Origin: Micromonospora pallida
GTDB taxonomy: Bacteria > Actinomycetota > Actinomycetes > Mycobacteriales > Micromonosporaceae
Assembly: GCF_900090325.1 (NCBI RefSeq)
Contig: NZ_FMHW01000002.1
Span: 1,302,001 to 1,366,000, forward strand
DNA: 64,000 nt
Direction: 5' to 3'
Shown one piece after another: positions 36,788-44,949 of this stretch. Under the pieces are notes generated by a model. That model did no database searches. It was not told the DNA's origin and saw only the letters and a program-made list of their open reading frames with translations. The position numbers were made by a program, and so were the translations under genes. Position 1 is the first letter of the stretch. Every line of letters begins with the position of its first letter.

Positions 36788-38110
36788 ATGACTGCTGCAT
36801 CCGCCGCCGCACCCCGCCACGCCGGCGCGGCGAAGGTCTCGTTCGCCTCGATGATCGGCACAGCCGTCGAGAGCTACGACTTCTTCATCTACGGCACCGC
36901 CTCGGCCGCCTACTTCGGCACCGTCTTCTTCCACACCGAGGAGAAGCTGGTCGGCGTTCTGGCGTCCTTCGCCACCCTCGCCATCGGCTTCCTCTTCCGG
37001 CCCCTCGGCGGCTACCTCGCCGGCCACTACGGTGACCGGATCGGCCGCAAGGCCGTACTGATGTGGTCGCTCATCCTGATGGGCGTCGCCACCGTCCTGG
37101 TCGGCGTGCTGCCGACGTACGGCCAGATCGGCATCGTCGCGCCGATCCTGCTGATCCTGCTGCGCATCCTCCAGGGCATCGGCTTCGGCGCCGAGTGGGG
37201 TGGCGCGGTCCTGATGGCCGTCGAGCACGCCCCCGCCCGTCGCCGCGGCTTCTTCGGCGCGGTACCCCAGATCGGCATCCCCGCCGGCCTGCTGCTCGCC
37301 AACGGCGCCTTCCTGCTCAGCGAGGCGCTGTTCACCGGCGACTGGGTGTGGCGCGCGCCGTTCCTGTTCTCCATCGTGATGGTCGCGGTCGGTCTGTTCA
37401 TCCGGATGCGGGTCACCGAGTCGCCCGACTTCACCGAGATGAAGGCCAACAACGAGATCCGCAAGGCCCCGGCGCTCGAGGTCCTCCGGCGCGACTGGCG
37501 GGTCATCCTCAAGATCGTCGCGCTGCGGCTCGCCGAGACCGGCGGCTACTACGTCACCACCAGCTTCATGCTCTCGTACGTGGTGCTCGCCGAGCTGACC
37601 AGCAAGGAGAACGTGCTGATCGGCACCCTCGTCGGCTCCGCGCTGGGCCTCGGCAGCCACCTGGCCTTCGGCGCCCTCTCCGACCGGATCGGCCGCAAGC
37701 GGGTCTTCCTCATCGGCTCGGTGTTCACGATCGCCTTCGGCGTGCCGATGTTCCTGCTGATCAACACGGGCGCGGTCGTCATGGTGGTGGTCGCCGTCGC
37801 CCTGGGGCTGCTGCTCAGCCACGACCCGATCTTCGCGGTCGAGTCGTCCTGGTTCTCCGAGCAGTTCCCGCGGGACGTGCGCTCCTCCGGCATCTCCCTG
37901 GGCTACAACGGGGCGTCGCTGATCGCCGGCCTGCTGCCGTTCGCGGCGACCGCCCTGTACGGCTGGATCGGCTGGATCGGCCCCGCCGTGCTGTTCAGCC
38001 TGCTCGGCGTCGTCTCGACCACCGCCGCCGTCTTCACCCGGGAGACCGCCCCCGCCGTGGTGGGGGAGGACCGCAGCGCCCCGGTCCCGACCAAGCCGGC
38101 ACTTGTCTGA
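36788..38110 (+). CDS. MFS transporter, metabolite:H+ symporter (MHS) type
   Basis: Twelve-helix membrane transporter of 440 residues. N-terminal SMIGTAVESYDFFIYGTASA and the loop motif GHYGDRIGRKAVLMWSL are hallmarks of the MHS group, which takes up carboxylates such as citrate, ketoglutarate or shikimate by proton symport. A second GRIGRK-like motif (SDRIGRKRVFLIGS) occurs in the C-terminal half. ATG at 36788 has an AAGGAG site. Placed between the dehydrogenase and the transketolase genes, it probably imports the acid that this operon consumes. Confidence 0.88.
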   Translation: MTAASAAAPRHAGAAKVSFASMIGTAVESYDFFIYGTASAAYFGTVFFHTEEKLVGVLASFATLAIGFLFRPLGGYLAGHYGDRIGRKAVLMWSLILMGVATVLVGVLPTYGQIGIVAPILLILLRILQGIGFGAEWGGAVLMAVEHAPARRRGFFGAVPQIGIPAGLLLANGAFLLSEALFTGDWVWRAPFLFSIVMVAVGLFIRMRVTESPDFTEMKANNEIRKAPALEVLRRDWRVILKIVALRLAETGGYYVTTSFMLSYVVLAELTSKENVLIGTLVGSALGLGSHLAFGALSDRIGRKRVFLIGSVFTIAFGVPMFLLINTGAVVMVVVAVALGLLLSHDPIFAVESSWFSEQFPRDVRSSGISLGYNGASLIAGLLPFAATALYGWIGWIGPAVLFSLLGVVSTTAAVFTRETAPAVVGEDRSAPVPTKPALV

Positions 38111-38131
38111 CGAAGAGAAACGGGGAAACAC

Positions 38132-39022
38132 GTGAGCACGATCGCTGAACCCCAGCTCGACCGGTCGGACCTGCCGACCCGGGTCGAGCGGGTACGCGCC
38201 GCCGCCTACCGGATGCGGCACCACATCCTCGACATGGGCGAGGTCCAGGGGCAGGGCTACGTCGGCCAGGGCCTCGGCGCCGCCGACATGCTGGCCGCCG
38301 CCTACGTCGACCAGCTCCGCTACCGGGCGGACGACCCGCACTGGGCGGAGCGGGACCGCTTCCTCCTCTCCACCGGCCACTACGCGATCGCGCTGTACGC
38401 CGCCCTCGCCGAGGCGGGCGTGGTGCCGGTGGAGGAGCTGGAGACGTACGGATCGGACGAGTCCCGGCTGCCGATGTCCGGCATGGCGTCCTACACCCCG
38501 GGCATGGAGATCTCCGGCGGCTCGCTGGGCCACGGGCTGACCGTGGCGGTGGGGATGGCGCTGGGCCTGCGCCACCAGGGCAACCCGGCCCGGGTGATCA
38601 ACTTCCTCTCCGACGGCGAACTGGACGAGGGCTCGACGTGGGAGGCGGCCATGGGCGCCGCGCACCACAAGCTCGGCCGGCTCACCGCGCTGGTCGACAT
38701 GAACGCCTTGCAGGCCGACGGACGGACCGAGACCGTGCTGCACATCGAGCCGGCCGAGGAGAAGTGGGCGGCGTCCGGCTGGTTCACCCAGCGGGTCGAC
38801 GGCAACGACGTCGAGGCGCTGCTCGCCGCGTTCGACGCGGTCGCCGCGCAGTCGGAGCTGACCGGCCGGCCGTCGGTGATCCTCTGCGACACCCGGATCG
38901 GCCGGGGCGTGCCGCTGCTGGAGACCCGGGAGAAGGCACACTTCATGCGGATCGACCCCGACGAGTGGGAAGTGTGCCGCCAGCAGTTGACCGACGGGTA
39001 CCAGAAAGTGGAGGCACGATGA
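38132..39022 (+). CDS. Split transketolase, N-terminal (TPP-binding) subunit
   Basis: Protein of 296 residues, equal to the first half of a transketolase. It binds thiamine diphosphate and Mg2+ through GGSLGHGLTVAVGMALG and FLSDGELDEGSTWEAAMGAA followed by DMNALQADG. GTG at 38132 follows a GAAACGGGG stretch. The stop overlaps the ATG of the second subunit (ATGA), which supports a 1:1 complex. Split transketolases like this occur in sugar-acid or branched-sugar pathways, for example the apulose-4-phosphate enzymes, but the substrate here is unknown. Confidence 0.88.
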   Translation: MSTIAEPQLDRSDLPTRVERVRAAAYRMRHHILDMGEVQGQGYVGQGLGAADMLAAAYVDQLRYRADDPHWAERDRFLLSTGHYAIALYAALAEAGVVPVEELETYGSDESRLPMSGMASYTPGMEISGGSLGHGLTVAVGMALGLRHQGNPARVINFLSDGELDEGSTWEAAMGAAHHKLGRLTALVDMNALQADGRTETVLHIEPAEEKWAASGWFTQRVDGNDVEALLAAFDAVAAQSELTGRPSVILCDTRIGRGVPLLETREKAHFMRIDPDEWEVCRQQLTDGYQKVEAR

Positions 39023-40014
39023 CCAGCGCGACCGCGACCCGGCGGCTGACCACCTCGGCGATGATCGCCTCGTTCGCCGATCCGGGCCAGCGCACCGACA
39101 GCGCGCCGTTCGGGCACGCCCTGGCCGCCCTCGCCGAGCAGGACCCGCGCGTGGTGGGGCTGACCGCCGACCTCGGCAAGTACACCGACATGCACGTCTT
39201 CGCCCAGGCGCACCCGCACCGGTTCTTCCAGATGGGCATGGCCGAGCAGTTGCTGCTGGGCGCGGCGGCGGGCATGGCGGAAGTCGGCCTGGTGCCGTTC
39301 GCCTCGACGTACGCGGTCTTCGCCGCCCGGCGGGCGTACGACTTCCTCTGCCTGGACATCGCCGAGCCGAACCTGAACGTCAACATCGTCGGCGGTCTGC
39401 CCGGCCTGACCACCGGGTACGGCCCGAGCCACCAGGCGACCGAGGACATCGCCATCTTCCGGGGCATGCCGAACCTGACCATCGTCGACCCGTGCGACTC
39501 GGTGGACATCGCCCAGGCGGTGCCCCAGCTCGCCGCGTCCGAGGGCCCCACTTACCTACGCCTGCTGCGCGGCAAGGTGCCCACCGTCCTCGACGAGTAC
39601 GACTACACCTTCCAGCTCGGCAAGGCGGCGGTGCTGCGCGGCGGCCGGGACGTCGTGTTCGTCTCCAGCGGCCTGATGACCATGCGCGCGTTGCAGGCGG
39701 CCGAGCGGCTCGCCGAGCACCACGTCGACGTGGCGGTGGTGCACGCGCCGACCATCAAGCCGTTCGACGCGGCCACCGTCCTCGCCGAGGTCGACTCCGA
39801 CCGGCTGGTGGTCACCCTGGAGAACCACACCGTGGTCGGCGGGCTGTTCGAGACGGTCGCCTCGGCCGCCGTCCGGGCCGGGGTCGCCAAGCGGATCGTG
39901 CCGGTCGCACTCCCGGACGAGTTCCTGGCCGCAGGCGCCCTGCCCACCCTGCACGACCGGTACGGCCTGGCCACCGACCGGATCGTCGAGAAGGTTCTCG
40001 GGGAGCTGGCGTGA
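39019..40014 (+). CDS. Split transketolase, C-terminal subunit
   Basis: Protein of 331 residues with the pyrimidine-binding and C-terminal domains of a transketolase. RFFQMGMAEQLLLGAAAGMA contains the catalytic glutamate that activates TPP; GPSHQATEDIAIFRGMPNLT and ENHTVVGGLFETVASA mark the rest. ATG at 39019 overlaps the N-terminal subunit and its own stop overlaps the kinase start (GTGA), so three proteins are translationally coupled. It should form the active dimer of dimers with its partner. Confidence 0.88.
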   Translation: MTSATATRRLTTSAMIASFADPGQRTDSAPFGHALAALAEQDPRVVGLTADLGKYTDMHVFAQAHPHRFFQMGMAEQLLLGAAAGMAEVGLVPFASTYAVFAARRAYDFLCLDIAEPNLNVNIVGGLPGLTTGYGPSHQATEDIAIFRGMPNLTIVDPCDSVDIAQAVPQLAASEGPTYLRLLRGKVPTVLDEYDYTFQLGKAAVLRGGRDVVFVSSGLMTMRALQAAERLAEHHVDVAVVHAPTIKPFDAATVLAEVDSDRLVVTLENHTVVGGLFETVASAAVRAGVAKRIVPVALPDEFLAAGALPTLHDRYGLATDRIVEKVLGELA

Positions 40015-41297
40015 GCGGCGGCGCGGCGGCGGGCGGCGGACCGGCCGCCGCGCCGAAGACGGTGGTGCTGGACGACGACCCGACCGGCACCCAGTCCGCC
40101 AGCGGAGTGCGGGTGCTGCTGAGCTGGGACGCCGACCTGCTGACCGCCACCCTGCGCGAGGTGGACGCGGTCTACCTGCAGACCAACTCCCGGGCCGTGG
40201 ACCGGGCCACCGCCGTGGCCCGGTGCCGGCGCATCCGGGACGAGGTCGAGGTCGCCTCGGCGGCGCTCGGTGTGCCGGTGCAGGTGGTGCTGCGCGGGGA
40301 CTCCACCCTGCGCGGGCACGTCTTCGCCGAGACGGACGTGTTCACCACCGACGACAGCCCGGTCCTGTTCGTGCCGGCGTTCCCCGCCGGTGGGCGGACC
40401 ACCGTGGGCGGCGTGCACTACGTGCGTACCGCCACCGGGCCGGTCCCCGCCCACCAGACCGAGTACGCCGCCGACCCGGTCTTCCCGTTCCGCCACTCCG
40501 AACTCACCCGGTACGTGCGGGACCTCGGCTGGGCGGAGGCGTTCCCGGTGCCGCTGGAGCAGCTCCGCTCCTCCCGGGGCGACGCGGTCGCCGCCGCCCT
40601 GCTCGCCGCCCCCGGCCGCGCCGTGGTGACGCCGGACGCGGAGACGGACGAGGACATCGACCTGATCCACCGCGGCCTGCGGGCGGCGCAGCGTGCCGGC
40701 CGGCCGGTCGTCGTCCGGTCCGCCGCGCCCCTGGCCGCCCGGTGCGCCGACGCGGTCAGCCGGGGTCTGCTGTCGCCGCCGCTCGCCGACGGGCGGGGCC
40801 CGGCGCTGGTCGTCTGCGGCTCGCATACCTCCGGCGCGACCGCCCAGTTGGCGGAGCTGGACCGGCGGCACGGGCCGGTCCGGCTGACCATCGACACCGC
40901 AGCCGCCCTGACCGACAGCACGGCCGCCGGCCGCGCGGTCGTGCCCGCCGCGCGTACGGCCCTGGCGAACGACGGCATCGCGGTGGTCAGCTCGGAACGG
41001 ACCCGCCGCGACGAGCACAACACCCTCGCGCACGGGGAGGCGGTGATGGCCGCGCTCACCACTGCGGTCCGCGCCCTCGCCGACGACGTGCGCGTGGTGG
41101 TGGCCAAGGGCGGCATCACCTCGGCGGAGGTGGCGAGCACCGGCCTGGGCGTCACCTCGGCGACCGTACGGGGTCAGGTGCTCCACGGCGTGTCGGTGTG
41201 GGACCTGGACGTCACCGCCCGGGCCGCGACCTACGTCGTCGTGCCGGGCAACGTCGGTGAGCCGAGCGCCCTCGCCGACATCGTCGACCGGATCTGA
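40011..41297 (+). CDS. Four-carbon acid sugar kinase family protein (DUF1537)
   Basis: ATP-dependent kinase of 428 residues. The N-terminal domain starts VVLDDDPTGTQSASGV and contains LQTNSRAVD and LRGDSTLRGH, the substrate-binding signatures of the family. The C-terminal nucleotide-binding part has VVCGSHTSGATAQL, VVAKGGITSAEVA and YVVVPGNVGEPSALADIV. In known pathways relatives phosphorylate threonate, erythronate, 3-keto-erythronate or 3-oxoisoapionate. Together with the dehydrogenase this would give a keto-acid phosphate, but the usual decarboxylase and isomerase genes are missing here. GTG at 40011 overlaps the previous stop. Confidence 0.88.
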   Translation: MSGGAAAGGGPAAAPKTVVLDDDPTGTQSASGVRVLLSWDADLLTATLREVDAVYLQTNSRAVDRATAVARCRRIRDEVEVASAALGVPVQVVLRGDSTLRGHVFAETDVFTTDDSPVLFVPAFPAGGRTTVGGVHYVRTATGPVPAHQTEYAADPVFPFRHSELTRYVRDLGWAEAFPVPLEQLRSSRGDAVAAALLAAPGRAVVTPDAETDEDIDLIHRGLRAAQRAGRPVVVRSAAPLAARCADAVSRGLLSPPLADGRGPALVVCGSHTSGATAQLAELDRRHGPVRLTIDTAAALTDSTAAGRAVVPAARTALANDGIAVVSSERTRRDEHNTLAHGEAVMAALTTAVRALADDVRVVVAKGGITSAEVASTGLGVTSATVRGQVLHGVSVWDLDVTARAATYVVVPGNVGEPSALADIVDRI

Positions 41298-41308
41298 CCC
41301 GACATCGG

Positions 41309-41331
41309 CGTGGCGGGTGGGGCCCGCCACG
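41309..41331 (+). terminator. Intrinsic terminator of the sugar-acid operon
   Basis: CGTGGCGGG-TGGGG-CCCGCCACG forms a perfect 9-bp stem with a 5-base loop, 12 bases after the kinase stop. A short CTTT follows. Confidence 0.7.
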
Positions 41332-41332
41332 C

Positions 41333-41394
41333 TTTCGGCGATCCTGGCCCGTCCGGGCTGCCCGGACCGCGCGGTATCGCCGAAACGACGTCGA
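41333..41394. repeat. Composite palindrome: nested hairpins
   Basis: Outer 10-bp arms TTTCGGCGAT (41333-41342) and ATCGCCGAAA (41385-41394) enclose an inner perfect stem GTCCGGG-CTG-CCCGGAC (41351-41367). It follows the terminator directly. This nested layout is unusual for a simple terminator and may be a REP-like element. The remaining bases to 41550 hold nothing else obvious. Confidence 0.6.
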
Positions 41395-41550
41395 TGCGGC
41401 GGCGGCCGTAGGGGAAATCCCCGACCCAGGTCGAACCGTTCATCCACCACAGGACCGAGGGCCGGCGGTCCCGTCAGCGACCCCGGTAGGACGACGGGCG
41501 CGACCGGAGGGCGACGGCGCGACGGTGACGGCCACCTACCGTCGGGGGAC

Positions 41551-42582
41551 GTGGAAGAAGATCTTGAAAAGACCGGGACGCCCGGCGCGGACCGACCTAC
41601 CCGGACACGCCGGCGGCGAGTCCTGGTACGGGTTCTCGCTGGTCTGGTCGCCGTGTTCGCGGTGGTCAGTGGCGCCGGGTGGAGCTACGAGACGCTGTCG
41701 AGGCGGGACGACGATCGACGGCATCCGGCGCCGGGCCGGTCGATCGACGTCGGCGGGCATCGGCTGCACCTGCACTGCACCGGAGCGGCCGGTGGCGCAC
41801 CGACGGTGGTCTTCGAGGCGGGGCTCGGCGAGTCGTCCACGACCTGGGCGACGCTGCACCAGCGGCTGACCGCCGGAACCGCCCGGGTACGGGCATGCAG
41901 CTACGACCGGGCCGGCTACGCGTGGAGTGACCCGGGCCCCGGTCGGCGAGACGCCGGGCGGCTGGCCGAGGAGTTGCACACACTCCTGGACCGGGCTGGT
42001 GAACGAGGCCCCTTCGTCCTGGTGGGGCACTCGTTCGGTGGGTTCGTGGTGCGCCTGTTCGCCGACCGCTGGCCCGGCGAGACCGCCGGCATGGTGCTGG
42101 TGGATGTCACCGACGAGCGTGGGATCGGTGAGTTGGAGGCGAGCGCACCGATCGTCCGTACGCAGATGACGGCCTTTCGGTTCGCGGCCCGGACCGGCCT
42201 GGTGCGCCTGTTCCCGGGCCTCGCCGTGCCCGCCGACGCGCCCCCGGCGGTACGTGCGCACGCTGCGGTCGTCTATCGAAGCACCAGCATGGCCGCAGCC
42301 GCCGACGAGGCCGCGGCCTCCGCGGACAGTGCCCGGCTGGTGCAGTCGACGGTACGTCCGGGAGCGTGGCGGACCTGGCCGGTGGTGGTGATCTCCGCGG
42401 CCGGGCAGCCGCGCGAGGCGTTGGACCAGCACGCCCGACTGGCCGCGCTGTCCAGCCGAGGACAGCACGTGGTCGCGGCCATCGACGATCACTACGTGCA
42501 CTACGGTCAGCCTGAGCTGGTGCTCGACGCGGTACGGAGGACAGTCGACGCGGGCGGTGCCCAGCGACCACATCGCCGATGA
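41551..42582 (+). CDS. Alpha/beta hydrolase, membrane-anchored or secreted
   Basis: Protein of 343 residues. A basic N-terminus and one hydrophobic segment (VRVLAGLVAVFAVVSGAGW) suggest a signal anchor. The hydrolase core has VVFEAGLGESSTTWATLHQR, the nucleophile elbow GHSFGG, a distal acid region ISAAGQPREAL and the histidine in AIDDHYVHYGQPELV. It probably cleaves an ester, amide or lactone outside the membrane. GTG at 41551 is the first start in frame after a GGGGGAC stretch. It follows the sugar-acid operon but is separated by two hairpins, so it is likely an independent unit. Confidence 0.78.
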   Translation: MEEDLEKTGTPGADRPTRTRRRRVLVRVLAGLVAVFAVVSGAGWSYETLSRRDDDRRHPAPGRSIDVGGHRLHLHCTGAAGGAPTVVFEAGLGESSTTWATLHQRLTAGTARVRACSYDRAGYAWSDPGPGRRDAGRLAEELHTLLDRAGERGPFVLVGHSFGGFVVRLFADRWPGETAGMVLVDVTDERGIGELEASAPIVRTQMTAFRFAARTGLVRLFPGLAVPADAPPAVRAHAAVVYRSTSMAAAADEAAASADSARLVQSTVRPGAWRTWPVVVISAAGQPREALDQHARLAALSSRGQHVVAAIDDHYVHYGQPELVLDAVRRTVDAGGAQRPHRR

Positions 42583-42597
42583 GCGACGGGCCGCAAC

Positions 42598-42837
42598 AAG
42601 GGAACCGGGCCCGACCTCGAGTTGGTCGCCCGGCTCGCGGCCGCCGTCGACGTCCCGGTGGTCGCCGAGGGGCGGATCCACACCCCGGCGCAGGCGGCCC
42701 AGGCTCTTCGCGCCGGGGCATGGGCCGTCGTCGTGGGCACGGCCATCACGCACCCCACCACCATCACCGGATGGTTCGCCACGGCCCTGGCCGGCGTCCA
42801 CCAAGGACAGACGGGTACGGCTGATGTGAATTCCTGA
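42598..42837 (+). pseudogene. NanE (N-acetylmannosamine-6-phosphate epimerase) C-terminal fragment
   Basis: About 79 codons matching the last third of the NanE TIM-barrel: [59 protein letters not shown]. The N-terminal two thirds, with the start, are missing, and sequence directly upstream belongs to the end of the alpha/beta hydrolase. This is a 5'-truncated relic next to sugar ABC transporter genes, where nanE often sits. Confidence 0.65.
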
Positions 42838-42943
42838 GCGTCGCCATCCACAGCGGATGTCGAGAGGCGCGCGACCAGCTCGCATCTCCATGGTGGTGCG
42901 CAGGCCGACCAGGAGCGACCCGAGGGCCCGACCGGAAGGCGGT

Positions 42944-42970
42944 CACCTACTATTCCGATAGTGTTAGGTG
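42944..42970. promoter_or_regulatory. Possible operator upstream of the sugar ABC genes
   Basis: CACCTA and TAGGTG bracket CTAT...ATAG in an imperfect dyad. It lies 10 bases before the short ORF that precedes the ABC permease, in a local AT-richer stretch where a promoter would be expected. A repressor for sugar uptake is a plausible ligand. Confidence 0.35.
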
Positions 42971-42980
42971 GCTTTCTATC

Positions 42981-43175
42981 ATGTGGGGCGTGCAACAGAG
43001 CGGTGGGCAACCGGACCCCTTCGTGCCAGGGGTCGTCTTCCTCGACATCATCGTCACCGAACTGCGCGAGCTGCCGGCCCGGTACGGGTTTCTCGGCGAC
43101 ATGATCCTGTCGGGCGAGCGCTGCCAGCTGCGGCGGGCGACGGCGGCGATCGCCGGGCTGCCGGTGGCCGCCTGA
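42981..43175 (+). pseudogene. PfkB-like sugar kinase N-terminal remnant
   Basis: Short frame of 64 residues. PGVVFLDIIVTELRELPAR resembles the first strand and helix of PfkB-family sugar kinases, after which the sequence is not family-like. Its TGA overlaps the ATG of the first ABC permease (TGATG), so ribosomes could still couple through it. It is probably an internally deleted kinase that kept both ends. The role today is doubtful. Confidence 0.4.
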
Positions 43176-44116
43176 TGGCCGTCGTAGCGTCGAACCGGCC
43201 GACCGGGCCAGAGCCCGTCCGGACGGTCGCGGTGTCGGCCGCCCGGCGTCGGCAGCGCCGGCGGCAGACGCTGACCGGGTACGCCTTCCTCGGCCCGAGC
43301 CTCGTCGGTGTGGTCGGCTTCCTGCTGGTGCCGGTCATCGTGGTCATCGGCATCAGCCTGCACCGGTGGGACCTGGTCAGCCCGGCCCGCTGGGTCGGCC
43401 TCGACAACTACCGGTCGATCCTCACCGACCCGGCCTTCGGCCGCTCGCTCGCGGTCACCGCCTCGTTCGTACTGCTGGTGATCCCCGTGCAGGTCGTGCT
43501 CGGGATCTGCACGGCCCTGCTGCTGGACCGCCGACTGCCGGGATCCGTCCTCTTCCGGGCGATCTTCGTGCTGCCGTGGGTCTCCGCGCCACTCGCCCTC
43601 GGCGTGGTGTGGAGGTGGCTGTTCGACCCGTCCGACGGCGCCGTCAACGCGTTGCTCGGGCACCGGGTGGAGTGGCTGACCAGCCCGACGCTCGCGCTGC
43701 CCTCGGTCGCCGCGGTCACCGTGTGGACGCAGGTCGGCTACGTCACCCTGTTCTTCCTCGCCGGTCTGGCCGGCATACCCGAGCAGTACCACGAGGCGGC
43801 GCGGATCGACGGCGCGAACGGGTGGCAGACCTTCTGGCGGGTCACCCTGCCGATGCTGCGCCCGACCATGTTCTTCGTCCTGACCACCCAGGTGATCTCC
43901 AGCTTCCAGGTGTTCGACACGGTGTACGCGATGACCCAGGGTGGCCCGGCCGGGCGTACCCAGGTGATCGCCTCGGCCATCTACCAGGAGGCGTTCACCT
44001 CGTTCCGGATGGGCCGCGCGGCGGCGATGTCGGTGGTGCTGTTCCTGCTGCTGGCCGCCGTGACGCTCGCCCAGCAGGCGTACTTCCGCCGACACACGAC
44101 GTACGAGGTGGGCTGA
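43175..44116 (+). CDS. Sugar ABC transporter permease 1 (MalF/UgpA-like)
   Basis: Membrane subunit of 313 residues with six helices (AFLGPSLVGVVGFLLVPVIV through AMSVVLFLLLAAVTLAQQAY). The binding-protein-dependent transport motif EAARIDGANGWQTFWRVTLP (EAA loop) docks the ATPase. N-terminal extension and FVLPWVSAPLALGVVWRWLF match carbohydrate uptake family 1. ATG at 43175 overlaps the preceding short ORF. It forms an importer with the next two genes, but no ATPase gene is nearby, so a shared MsiK-type ATPase elsewhere probably powers it. Confidence 0.9.
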   Translation: MAVVASNRPTGPEPVRTVAVSAARRRQRRRQTLTGYAFLGPSLVGVVGFLLVPVIVVIGISLHRWDLVSPARWVGLDNYRSILTDPAFGRSLAVTASFVLLVIPVQVVLGICTALLLDRRLPGSVLFRAIFVLPWVSAPLALGVVWRWLFDPSDGAVNALLGHRVEWLTSPTLALPSVAAVTVWTQVGYVTLFFLAGLAGIPEQYHEAARIDGANGWQTFWRVTLPMLRPTMFFVLTTQVISSFQVFDTVYAMTQGGPAGRTQVIASAIYQEAFTSFRMGRAAAMSVVLFLLLAAVTLAQQAYFRRHTTYEVG

Positions 44117-44118
44117 AC

Positions 44119-44949
44119 GTGGTGACCCGTCGAGTGCTGGCCAACGCCGCAACCTACCTCGCGCTGGCCCTCGGGGCGCTCCTGACCCTCGCCCCGTACC
44201 TGCTGAGCGTGCAGACCTCGGTGAAGACACCGCAGCAGTTCGCCCAGCAGTCGCCGCTGGCCGTGCCCTCGCCGCCCACCGGGCAGAACTACGCGGAGCT
44301 GGTGATCGGCGAACACACCCTGGTGCCGCCGCTGGTGATCACCGTGCAGGTCGTCATCGTCGTCGTGCTCGGCCAGTTGACCTGCTCGGTGCTCGCCGCG
44401 TACGCGTTCGCCCGGCTGCGTTTCCCCGGCCGCGACGTGGTGTTCTGGGTCTACCTGTCCACGCTGATGGTGCCCTTCGTGGCCACCCTGGTGCCGCGCT
44501 TCACGATGCTGAGCTGGCTCGAGCTGCGGGACACCTTCTGGGGCATCGTGCTGCCCACGCTCTTCGGCTCGCCGTACGCCATCTTCCTGCTCCGCGAGTT
44601 CTTCCGCGGCATCCCCGAGGACCTGATCGACGCGGTACGCCTGGACGGCGGAGGACACCTGCGCGCGCTCCGGCACGTGATCCTGCCGCTGAGCCGCCCG
44701 ATCCTGGCCACGCTGCTGGTCATCACCGTGGTCACGCACTGGAACGACTTTCTCTGGCCACTCGTGATCACCAGCAGCGAACGGTGGCGGGTCCTCACCG
44801 TCGCCACGGCCGCCCTGCAGAGCCAGTTCAACGGCAACTGGACCCTGGTCATGGCCGCCACCACGCTCGCCACCCTGCCACTGCTCGTGCTGTTCCTGGT
44901 CTTCCAACGGCACATCGTCAAGTCCATCACCATCACCGGCATGAAATGA
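44119..44949 (+). CDS. Sugar ABC transporter permease 2 (MalG/UgpE-like)
   Basis: Membrane subunit of 276 residues with six helices and the docking loop DAVRLDGGGHLRALRHVILP. Other family signs are FRGIPEDLIDAVRL, THWNDFLWPLVITSSE and the C-terminal QRHIVKSITITGMK. GTG at 44119 lies two bases after the permease 1 stop; GTG at 44122 is nearly as good. Its own stop overlaps the lipoprotein start (ATGA). Pairs with permease 1. Confidence 0.9.
   Translation: MVTRRVLANAATYLALALGALLTLAPYLLSVQTSVKTPQQFAQQSPLAVPSPPTGQNYAELVIGEHTLVPPLVITVQVVIVVVLGQLTCSVLAAYAFARLRFPGRDVVFWVYLSTLMVPFVATLVPRFTMLSWLELRDTFWGIVLPTLFGSPYAIFLLREFFRGIPEDLIDAVRLDGGGHLRALRHVILPLSRPILATLLVITVVTHWNDFLWPLVITSSERWRVLTVATAALQSQFNGNWTLVMAATTLATLPLLVLFLVFQRHIVKSITITGMK

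Noticed and set aside
36734..38941. A long minus-strand open frame opposite the MFS and transketolase genes
   Set aside because: It is antisense to well-conserved transporter and TPP-binding motifs and has no family-like content.
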